Below are positions 57,675 to 64,000 of a DNA stretch of 64,000 bases, piece after piece. Each line of letters opens with the position of its first letter. The first letter of the stretch is position 1. Position numbers and translations under genes: made by a program. This DNA comes from Litoribacter ruber (GTDB taxonomy: Bacteria; Bacteroidota; Bacteroidia; Cytophagales; Cyclobacteriaceae). The notes beneath the pieces were generated by a model. That model did not search any database, was not told the origin of the DNA, and saw nothing but the letters and a program-made list of their open reading frames with translations. The DNA lies in NCBI RefSeq assembly GCF_018500185.1, contig NZ_JAHBGI010000006.1, forward strand, positions 105,875 to 169,874, read 5' to 3'.

Positions 57675-58151
57675 CTATTGGACCACCTCCAATACGGACC
57701 CGCAATTACCTGATATATAGGACCATTTTTCAATATGCAGCTCCATTATCACACAGGTGCCCGGCTGCAGGTAATATAAGGGCTGGTCGGTGAGGTAATT
57801 GACTAATTCCATCAGGCCGGGATTGTGCCCCACCAGCATCAGCTTGGATACATCGTCCCCCACGGATTGTACTACCTTGATTAGATTGGACAAGGAACTT
57901 TCATAGACACTTTCCTTTTTAATAATCGATGAAGCCGAAAAATGTTCCTGTATAATTTGAGCGGTCTGGGTCGTCCGGACAGCCGGACTATGGATCAAAA
58001 GTTCAGGCTTGGAATATTGTACGCTCAGAGATTTTCCCACCCGTTGAATATCCATTTGACCATTTGGAGTAAGATTTCTCTTGAAATCCTCGGAAAAACT
58101 TCCCCCATGTTCTGCTTCTCCGTGTCTTAAAATATAAATTAACTTTGTCAT
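57675..58151 (-). CDS. SixA-like histidine phosphatase
   Basis: The 158-aa protein belongs to the histidine phosphatase superfamily: LIYILRHGEAEHGGSF near the N terminus carries the catalytic RHG motif, LLIHSPAVRTTQTAQIIQEH supplies the second Arg, and MLVGHNPGLMELVNYLTDQP holds the second His. SixA removes phosphate from histidine phosphotransfer domains in E. coli. Here no kinase or phosphotransfer gene is adjacent, so the target is unknown. The ATG follows a short gap from divergent topA. It lies upstream of the polyamine operon on the same strand, with a 97-nt gap. Confidence 0.88.
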   Translation of the reverse strand: MTKLIYILRHGEAEHGGSFSEDFKRNLTPNGQMDIQRVGKSLSVQYSKPELLIHSPAVRTTQTAQIIQEHFSASSIIKKESVYESSLSNLIKVVQSVGDDVSKLMLVGHNPGLMELVNYLTDQPLYYLQPGTCVIMELHIEKWSYISGNCGSVLEVVQ

Positions 58152-58222
58152 TGGTGTTTAAATAATTCATCTTTGCACATTATAGCAAATAATTGTGCCA
58201 CAAAAAAGACCAAGGTCTGGGA

Positions 58223-58254
58223 TTTGGACATGAAAAATATCAGGTCTAATTTTA
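58223..58254 (+). promoter_or_regulatory. Candidate topA promoter
   Basis: TTTG at 58223-58226, a 20-nt spacer and TAATTTTA at 58247-58254 agree with the Bacteroidota consensus apart from the final base. The ATG is 48 nt downstream. Confidence 0.5.
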
Positions 58255-58302
58255 CATTTTTATTGTGGCCTCCCAAAAGACCAGTAATTAAACCATAAAC
58301 TT

Positions 58303-60624
58303 ATGCCAAAAAATCTAGTCATAGTCGAGTCACCTGCCAAAGCCAAAACCATTGAAGGCTATCTGGGCAAGGACTTCAAAGTAGCCTCAAGCTACGGTCA
58401 CGTCCGTGATCTCCCCAAAGGTGATAAGGCCATTGATATAAAGAATAAGTTCAAGCCCACCTATGAGGTCACTCCGGACAAGAAGGAAGTGATCAAACAG
58501 CTTAAAGGCTTGGTCAAGGATGCAGAGACCATCTACCTAGCGAGTGACGACGACCGCGAAGGAGAAGCTATCAGCTGGCATTTGAAAGAAGTATTGAAAC
58601 TTAAGGATGAGGCTACCAAAAGAATTGTCTTTAGGGAGATCACCAAAAACGCCATCTCAAAGGCGATAGAAAATCCACGCACCATTGATATTGACTTGGT
58701 GAATGCACAGCAGGCAAGGAGAATACTCGATAGGCTGGTGGGGTTTGAGCTTTCCCCTGTATTGTGGAAAAAAATCAAAGCAGGCCTTTCCGCCGGCCGG
58801 GTGCAGTCCGTAGCCGTGAGGTTCATAGTGGAAAGGGAGCGGGAAATCGACAAGTTCAAGGCAAAAGCCGCCTATAGAATCACCGCTCAGTTTTTAGTGG
58901 ATGGCAAACCACTTTCTGCTGAATTACCCAAGAAATTTGACACCGAGGAGGAGGCTGAGCAATTTTTGCAAACCTGCCTCAACGCAGAGTTTTCCATCAA
59001 AAACCTGGAGAAAAAACCTGCCAAAAAGACCCCGGCACCCCCTTTTACCACCTCCACCCTTCAGCAGGAAGCGAGTAGAAAAATGGGTTTCTCGGTAGCA
59101 CAGACCATGAGCGTGGCCCAAAAGCTATATGAATCAGGTAAGATCACCTATATGCGTACCGATAGCGTGAACCTTTCCGAAGAAGCCATGCAGAAGGCTC
59201 AGAATGAGATCCAAAGTGCCTATGGAAAAGAATTCCATAAAGCCAGAAAATACAGCAGCAAGTCGGAAGGGGCCCAAGAGGCCCACGAAGCCATCAGGCC
59301 GACTAATTTTACCGAGCATGATGCCGGAAACGACCGGAATGAGCAGAGACTTTACGAATTGATCTGGAAAAGAGCAATTGCCTCCCAGATGGCCGATGCC
59401 CAATTGGAAAAAACCAATGTCACCATTGGCATCTCCAATGCCGAACAGACCCTTTCCGCAAGCGGTGAGGTGATCAAGTTTGAGGGTTTCCTGAAAGTGT
59501 ACCTAGAAAGTACCGATGATGAGCCTGAAGAAGAGGAAAGCACCAACAAGGGTCTTTTGCCTCCATTAGCGATCGGCCAGCAGCTTGACTTGGTGGAAAT
59601 GAAGGCAAAGCAGACCTTTACAAGGCCACCGGCCAGATATACGGAAGCTTCCTTGGTAAAGAAACTGGAAGAAATGGGTATTGGGCGACCATCTACATAT
59701 GCCCCGACCATTTCCACCATACAGAAAAGAAACTATGTAATCAAGGAGTCCAGAGATGGTACGCCAAGGGATTATGTAGAAATGAAAATCAGTAACGGCA
59801 AGTTTGCAAAAGCCACCAAGACCGAAAACGCAGGCTCCGACAAAAACAAACTGTTCCCTACCAATATTGCTATGGTGGTAAATGACTTCTTGGTAGAGCA
59901 TTTCCCCAATGTAATTGATTACACTTTCACCGCAAGGGTGGAAAAAGAGTTTGACGACATTGCCCAAGGCAAGCAGGAGTGGGAAGAGATGATCGAAAAC
60001 TTCTACTCAGTCTTCCACAGCAAAGTAGAGCAAACTGAAAATGTAAGCCGAGCGGATGTCAATTCCAGTAGGGAACTGGGTACCGACCCCAAGACCGGAA
60101 AACCTATCATTGCCAGACTTGGAAAATTCGGACCTCTTGTTCAGATTGGAGATCAAGAAGATGAAGAGAAACAATTTGCCAGTTTAAAAAAAGGACAGTT
60201 TATCGAAAACATCACACTTGAAGATGCGCTTGAACTATTCAAGTTGCCGAGAGATGTTGGTCATTTTGAAGATAAAAAAATTGTTGCGGCAATTGGACGC
60301 TTTGGCCCATATATCAGACACGACGGTAAGTTTGTTTCATTAGGCAAAGAATTGGATCCGTTGAGCATCACCGAGGATGAGGCCATTGAGCTCATCAAAG
60401 ATAAGAGAGAGGCGGATGCTAAAAAACATATCAAAACCTTCGAGGAAAATCCCGAAATACAGATATTAAATGGCCGTTGGGGACCTTATATAAAGTTTAA
60501 CAAGAATAATTATAAGATCCCGAAGGATAAGGAAGCTGAAAACCTAACCTATGAGGAAACCCTTCACATCATAGAAAACCAGCCTGAAAAGAAAAAAGGG
60601 CGGTTTGCAAAAAAGAAAAAATAA
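58303..60624 (+). CDS. topA: DNA topoisomerase I
   Basis: The 773-aa type IA topoisomerase relaxes negative supercoils. The TOPRIM domain shows LVIVESPAKAKTIEGYLG and YLASDDDREGEAISWHLKEV. The active tyrosine is in KITYMRTDSVNLSEEA. Additional blocks are RRILDRLVGFELSPVLWKKI, SAGRVQSVAVRFIVERERE and GRPSTYAPTISTIQKRNYV. The C-terminal part has repeated GRFGPYI/GKFGPLV elements ending in basic residues, which is the non-zinc C-terminal domain form typical of this phylum. ATG start; promoter-like element upstream and terminator downstream. Confidence 0.97.
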   Translation: MPKNLVIVESPAKAKTIEGYLGKDFKVASSYGHVRDLPKGDKAIDIKNKFKPTYEVTPDKKEVIKQLKGLVKDAETIYLASDDDREGEAISWHLKEVLKLKDEATKRIVFREITKNAISKAIENPRTIDIDLVNAQQARRILDRLVGFELSPVLWKKIKAGLSAGRVQSVAVRFIVEREREIDKFKAKAAYRITAQFLVDGKPLSAELPKKFDTEEEAEQFLQTCLNAEFSIKNLEKKPAKKTPAPPFTTSTLQQEASRKMGFSVAQTMSVAQKLYESGKITYMRTDSVNLSEEAMQKAQNEIQSAYGKEFHKARKYSSKSEGAQEAHEAIRPTNFTEHDAGNDRNEQRLYELIWKRAIASQMADAQLEKTNVTIGISNAEQTLSASGEVIKFEGFLKVYLESTDDEPEEEESTNKGLLPPLAIGQQLDLVEMKAKQTFTRPPARYTEASLVKKLEEMGIGRPSTYAPTISTIQKRNYVIKESRDGTPRDYVEMKISNGKFAKATKTENAGSDKNKLFPTNIAMVVNDFLVEHFPNVIDYTFTARVEKEFDDIAQGKQEWEEMIENFYSVFHSKVEQTENVSRADVNSSRELGTDPKTGKPIIARLGKFGPLVQIGDQEDEEKQFASLKKGQFIENITLEDALELFKLPRDVGHFEDKKIVAAIGRFGPYIRHDGKFVSLGKELDPLSITEDEAIELIKDKREADAKKHIKTFEENPEIQILNGRWGPYIKFNKNNYKIPKDKEAENLTYEETLHIIENQPEKKKGRFAKKKK

Positions 60625-60626
60625 TC

Positions 60627-60655
60627 AAAGCTTCCCCGATTGGGGAAGCTTTTTT
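60627..60655 (+). terminator. Terminator after topA
   Basis: An 11-bp stem (60627-60637 with 60642-60652), 4-nt loop and T run. Confidence 0.88.
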
Positions 60656-60725
60656 CATATTAGCGCTTTGTTGGAATGCCTATTGCTTTTTATAAAATTT
60701 AATTTTGACTTTTTCCAATACACTT

Positions 60726-61697
60726 ATGCAACTCTACTATATAATCATTCTTATTTGCTCGCTTGCCGGTTTGGGGTGGACTTTTATGGCTTATAAAAAA
60801 AGGGACCGGGTAGAAGTTAAAGAAGATGACCCGAGAGACCACATTAGAGGGATGTACTTTTTAAAAATCCCCTATGAGAAAATCATTATAGGTTTCTTTG
60901 CCTTCACAGCTTTGGTTTACACCGTCAAACTTTTTGTGCAGGCCTTTATAAATCACCTGGATTTGGCCATGTTTATGGTTTCAATGGCTATTGTATTGCT
61001 CTTGGTTTACAAGATCCTGATGAGTTTTACAGCGGTGGCAGAGTTTCAATGGAGCTCGGTCGGAATGCTGGTGTTAAATGGGGTTATAAGCTTTTTCATT
61101 TATCAGCAGATGACCGGAGTGATCGAGCTTTTTCAGGAAGCGAGGGAATATACCCTCACAGTACATTTGCTGGGCATGGTGCTTGGTCTGGGCGGAACCA
61201 CAGTTATAGACATCATGATTTTCCATTTCCTGCGAAATTTCAAAATCAATAATCAAGAGGCGGTAATCATGCACCTCATCAGCCAAATCATCATCATTGG
61301 CTTGATTCTGCTTATCGTAAGTGGGGTCGCATTGTTCTTAACCGATATCGAGGGATATTTATCCAATGACAGGTTCATGATGAAAATGACCGTTATGGTT
61401 GTGGTGATATTAAATGGGGGTGTCCTAAACCTATATATTACGCCAGCCTTGGAGGAAATCAGCTTGCTTAAAAAAGACCTTCAGAAAAATAATACCTTGA
61501 AGAAAACCTCCTTCGCCGTAGGGGCCATCAGCATGCTGTCCTGGTATTCGGCATTCTTTTTTGCCATGATCAAAGATTTAAGCTATTTTTCCTATGTGGC
61601 GCTGTTAATCCCCTACCTGCTCTTTCTGGGCCTGGCCATAGGGATCAGCCAGTTTGCCAAAAAACAGATGGAGAAAAAAGTCTTGAACCAATCATGA
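60726..61697 (+). CDS. Multi-pass membrane protein, hypothetical (323 aa)
   Basis: From the ATG at 60726 the 323-aa protein has about eight to nine hydrophobic helices, beginning MQLYYIIILICSLAGLGWTF. Notable segments are KIIIGFFAFTALVYTVKLFV, GLGGTTVIDIMIFHFLRNFK and QIIIIGLILLIVSGVALFLT. It carries several charged residues in the loop after the first helix. No family is recognised; the layout resembles cytochrome-b-like or DUF2214-like membrane proteins, but heme-ligand histidines are few, so I do not assign one. It overlaps the sirtuin gene by 4 nt (ATGA), implying coupled translation. An in-frame TTG seven codons earlier is less likely. Confidence 0.75.
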   Translation: MQLYYIIILICSLAGLGWTFMAYKKRDRVEVKEDDPRDHIRGMYFLKIPYEKIIIGFFAFTALVYTVKLFVQAFINHLDLAMFMVSMAIVLLLVYKILMSFTAVAEFQWSSVGMLVLNGVISFFIYQQMTGVIELFQEAREYTLTVHLLGMVLGLGGTTVIDIMIFHFLRNFKINNQEAVIMHLISQIIIIGLILLIVSGVALFLTDIEGYLSNDRFMMKMTVMVVVILNGGVLNLYITPALEEISLLKKDLQKNNTLKKTSFAVGAISMLSWYSAFFFAMIKDLSYFSYVALLIPYLLFLGLAIGISQFAKKQMEKKVLNQS

Positions 61698-62386
61698 AAA
61701 AACTAGTAGTACTGACAGGGGCAGGGATTTCGGCAGAGAGCGGAATCCAGACTTTTAGGGATTCCAACGGCCTCTGGGAAGGCCATGACGTCATGGAGGT
61801 GGCCACACCTGAAGGCTGGAAAAAGAATCCTGAATTGGTATTGGAATTTTATAACCAAAGAAGGAGGCAGGCATCCACTGTCAAACCCAATGCGGCGCAT
61901 TACCACCTGGCAGAATTAGAGAAACATTTTGATGTGACCATTGTTACTCAGAATATTGATCCGCTTCATGAAATGGCCGGATCCAAAAAGGTGGTTCACC
62001 TGCATGGCGAGTTGTTCAAAAGCCAAAGCTCATTGGATCCTAGCCTTGTTTATGATATTGAGGGCTGGGAACTGAAGAAGGGCGACAAGTGTGAGAAAGG
62101 CTCACAACTTAGGCCCTTTGTGGTGTGGTTTGGGGAACCTGTCTTGAAAATGGAAGAAGCAATTGAGATCGCCGCTGAGGCCGATATTTTTGCCATCATT
62201 GGAACGAGTCTGGTCGTTTATCCTGCCGCCAGCTTGATTGGGTATACCAAACCAGAAATAAGCAAATACATTGTCGACATCAAGGTCCCACATGTTGGCT
62301 TTGTGGAAAATTTGACAGCCATCGAAAGTACCGCAAGTCAGGGTACGGGAAAATTAAAGGAAATTTTAATCAACAACGAACTATAA
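61694..62386 (+). CDS. NAD-dependent protein deacylase, Sir2 family
   Basis: The 230-aa sirtuin removes acyl groups from lysine using NAD. NAD-binding and catalytic motifs are VLTGAGISAESGIQTFRD (7-23), VTQNID (84-89) and His104 in VVHLHGEL, followed by RPFVVWFGEPV. Tyr53 and Arg56 in EFYNQRRR are the class III pair that favours succinyl and malonyl substrates, as in E. coli CobB and SIRT5. The zinc ribbon that normally carries four cysteines is reduced: the region 105-140 has a single Cys133. It overlaps the membrane protein gene by 4 nt and is followed by an OsmC gene after 15 nt, an apparent three-gene operon. Confidence 0.93.
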   Translation: MKKLVVLTGAGISAESGIQTFRDSNGLWEGHDVMEVATPEGWKKNPELVLEFYNQRRRQASTVKPNAAHYHLAELEKHFDVTIVTQNIDPLHEMAGSKKVVHLHGELFKSQSSLDPSLVYDIEGWELKKGDKCEKGSQLRPFVVWFGEPVLKMEEAIEIAAEADIFAIIGTSLVVYPAASLIGYTKPEISKYIVDIKVPHVGFVENLTAIESTASQGTGKLKEILINNEL

Positions 62387-62401
62387 AACCACTCAAATTC
62401 T

Positions 62402-62845
62402 ATGAAAAGAAAAGCAACATCCATTTGGAAAGGCAACGGCTTGGAAGGAAAAGGTCACCTCTCCTCCCCCAGCGGATTTTTCGACAATACACCCTATACC
62501 ACCAAATCACGTTTTAAAAACGAGGATGGCAAGTTGGGCACGAACCCTGAAGAACTATTGGCTGCAGCCCATGCTGGGTGCTTTAACATGGCCTTGAGTT
62601 TTCAGGTAGCCAACAAAGGCTTTGACGCAGACGAACTGCACACGGTCGCCACAGTCACCATTGACAAGGAGCAGGGAAGCGATGATTTTGGCATTCAGGA
62701 AATTCATTTAAAGCTCAAAGGCAAAGTGAAAGGTATGAGCAAGGAGGATTTTGAAGTTGTAGCCAGAGTAGCAAAGGACAACTGCCCCATTAGCAAAGCT
62801 CTAAAAGCGGTGCCTATATCCCTTGATATTGAATTTGAAGGTTAA
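62402..62845 (+). CDS. osmC: OsmC family peroxiredoxin
   Basis: The 147-aa homodimeric thiol peroxidase reduces organic hydroperoxides. The two redox cysteines are Cys60 (AAAHAGCFNMALS) and Cys128 (AKDNCPISKAL), with the typical N-terminal KRKATSIWKGNGLEGKGHLS and TKSRFKNEDGKLGTNPEELL regions. The pattern is OsmC rather than Ohr because of the GTNPEELLAAAHA block. It sits 15 nt after the sirtuin gene and ends at a bidirectional terminator, so it is probably the last gene of that operon. Confidence 0.93.
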   Translation: MKRKATSIWKGNGLEGKGHLSSPSGFFDNTPYTTKSRFKNEDGKLGTNPEELLAAAHAGCFNMALSFQVANKGFDADELHTVATVTIDKEQGSDDFGIQEIHLKLKGKVKGMSKEDFEVVARVAKDNCPISKALKAVPISLDIEFEG

Positions 62846-62852
62846 AAATAAT

Positions 62853-62889
62853 AAAGGCCAGTCCCATAATCATGGAACTGGCCTTTTTA
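62853..62889. terminator. Bidirectional terminator after osmC
   Basis: A 10-bp stem (62853-62862 with 62877-62886) with T tracts on both strands separates osmC and the convergent secreted-protein gene. Confidence 0.85.
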
Positions 62890-62890
62890 A

Positions 62891-63682
62891 TTATCTCACC
62901 ACTTTCTCCAAAGTAGCAAGATAGACCCATTTTTGATCTCTGGATTGAAGTCCTCTCTCCACTGCTTGCTTATCTTCCTCGGAAGCCTCTAAATCCTCAT
63001 ATTCCATAGAATTGAAAAACTGCAGGTAATCCCTGTAAAAATTCATTGTCATATGCGTTGACTTGGCTTCACTTCCAAAGGGAAGTGCGGTACGAAGCAG
63101 ACGCCAGCCCCCCATCAAATCATTATCAATTCTTTTTTGGTGAAAAGGCTGAAAAACCTCCTTCTCGGCCGCCTCGTATTCTTCAAACCTTCCTTCTACG
63201 GCCTTCATCAAATCGAAGGAGGCCAACACCCCAGGCTTCATCTCAAATTCCGTATCCGTGCGGGCTATTTCTTCCATATAGGACCTCACCGCCAAGTCTC
63301 TACTGGTTTCGGCATCCTTTAGCATCTTGGTCAGTTGTTGCTCATTCAAGGTATCATACACCTCTTTACCGTACTCCACCAATTTATTCAGGGGGATACC
63401 GTTCATCATTTTGACTGGATCCTCATAATAGGTCACCGTGACATACTGGAATTCACCACTGTCGGTGCCGGATTTGAGAGACCAGAAATCCCATCCCGAG
63501 ATATCGCCTTTTTCCACGGCTTTCTTATAGATGCGTTCCAAGAAATCCTTATGATCCATGTAATTGATCGTGTTTCCAGTTTCTACTTTCATAAACTCAA
63601 ACACCATATACTTCTTCTCCTGTCCAAATACCAGAGCAGTATTGAAGCACAGGGCCAACAATAATAGGGTTAACTTTCTCAT
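62891..63682 (-). CDS. Secreted protein, hypothetical (263 aa)
   Basis: The 263-aa protein has a signal peptide (MRKLTLLLLALCFNTALVFG, likely cleavage before Gln21). The mature part contains two similar-looking alpha/beta segments, each with an F-E-F/M-K-VE start and a Y-rich strand (YMVFEFMKVETGNTINYMDH; GVLASFDLMKAVEGRFEEYE), suggesting an internally duplicated ferredoxin-like (dimeric alpha/beta barrel) fold. No catalytic residues are obvious and no family is named. It is monocistronic and faces osmC. Upstream lies a 318-nt AT-rich region to the window end. Confidence 0.72.
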   Translation of the reverse strand: MRKLTLLLLALCFNTALVFGQEKKYMVFEFMKVETGNTINYMDHKDFLERIYKKAVEKGDISGWDFWSLKSGTDSGEFQYVTVTYYEDPVKMMNGIPLNKLVEYGKEVYDTLNEQQLTKMLKDAETSRDLAVRSYMEEIARTDTEFEMKPGVLASFDLMKAVEGRFEEYEAAEKEVFQPFHQKRIDNDLMGGWRLLRTALPFGSEAKSTHMTMNFYRDYLQFFNSMEYEDLEASEEDKQAVERGLQSRDQKWVYLATLEKVVR

Positions 63683-64000
63683 AGACGTATCCTTTAAAAC
63701 ACAAAACTTCTTAAAAACATACCTTTAATATAAGTATTTATTCGGTTTATGTAAAATTTAACAGAATAAATAATATTAATTTTTACATGAACAAACCAAA
63801 TAACCTGCCAAAACCATTAACCACACAATCCTAAGCAGACTCCATTTCTGATTATAAATTGGCTTATTAATTCCAAAAATTAATTTTTGGCATAAATTTT
63901 ATAATTATTTAAGGCTAGAATATGAGAAGTGAAAAATCAAAAGCCGATTAAAACTTGGTGCAACCGAGCATAGTGTATCATCCGTTTAAAAATTTGATTC
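63683..64000. other. AT-rich region at the window edge
   Basis: This 318-nt stretch upstream of the secreted-protein gene is very AT-rich and holds no open frame. It presumably includes that gene's promoter, but I see no convincing -33/-7 pair. A neighbouring gene may begin beyond the window. Confidence 0.5.

Overview
This window looks like ordinary chromosome from a member of the Bacteroidota, most likely a Cytophagales relative in or near the Cyclobacteriaceae. That placement is inference. It rests on the lack of Shine-Dalgarno sequences before most starts, several TTTG/TTG-N19-23-TAnnTTTG promoters of the Bacteroidota type (best before 35367, 49453 and 58303), families common in that phylum (DUF3078, DUF4136, DUF1573, EcsC, bifunctional nuclease plus UVR, ATP-type PEP carboxykinase), and the repertoire of an aerobic heterotroph. 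I see no insertion sequence, integrase, prophage, CRISPR array, rRNA operon or plasmid function. One tRNA gene (Arg, anticodon TCG) is present.

Layout. 18-3838 (minus): a tight NAD-salvage operon, EamA transporter - pncB - PRPP-synthetase homologue - pncA. 3951-6426 (plus): peroxiredoxin, two pRiA4b ORF-3-like paralogues and a lone receiver-domain protein. 6446-8636: LolD-like ATPase, sucC, tRNA-Arg. 8722-16274: an unknown protein, a lipoprotein, a DUF4236 protein, then two GT4 glycosyltransferases and a debranching-enzyme-like glycosidase. 16456-20727: EcsC, DUF3078, DUF202 + SLC13 permease, and a small membrane protein. 20839-25984: convergent ppx and ppk1, then gyrB. 26133-30526: CoA-binding protein, FAD protein, tryptophan 2,3-dioxygenase, and a divergent glutaryl-CoA dehydrogenase. 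30540-33651: lipid kinase and App1-type phosphatase with overlapping genes, and a DUF1573 protein. 33723-38326: trpS, hpd and a phosphosugar mutase. 38369-41939: egtB-egtD (ergothioneine) and an aspartoacylase-like protein. 42039-49887: murB, dCMP deaminase, a DUF4136 lipoprotein, a receiver protein, two small proteins (one extremely acidic, one single-pass membrane), a peptide transporter, pckA and cyclophilin. 49955-53720: nucleoside transporter, bifunctional nuclease, etfA, etfB. 53794-58151: TPR protein, alcohol-dehydrogenase-like protein, a polyamine operon (a SpeD-SpeE fusion, then an agmatinase-like protein) and SixA. 58303-63682: topA, a multi-pass membrane protein coupled to a sirtuin, OsmC, and a secreted protein.

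How the genes work together. Central metabolism is strongly represented: sucC, pckA, etfAB, acyl-CoA dehydrogenase, tyrosine and tryptophan catabolism (hpd, TDO, glutaryl-CoA dehydrogenase). NAD is another theme: salvage at the left end, a kynurenine-pathway entry enzyme in the middle and an NAD-consuming sirtuin at the right. Redox protection is covered by the BCP-type peroxiredoxin, OsmC and ergothioneine genes. Polyphosphate turnover (ppk1/ppx) and polyamine synthesis complete the picture.

I did not find an obviously new multi-gene system. The items most worth a second look are the four-gene NAD-salvage operon with its own divergent PRPP synthetase, the SpeD-SpeE fusion next to an agmatinase homologue, the App1/lipid-kinase overlapping pair, a 25-bp near-perfect hairpin ending 8 nt before a glycosyltransferase start codon, a 7-nt tandem repeat shared by two intergenic sites, and a sirtuin without its usual zinc cysteines.
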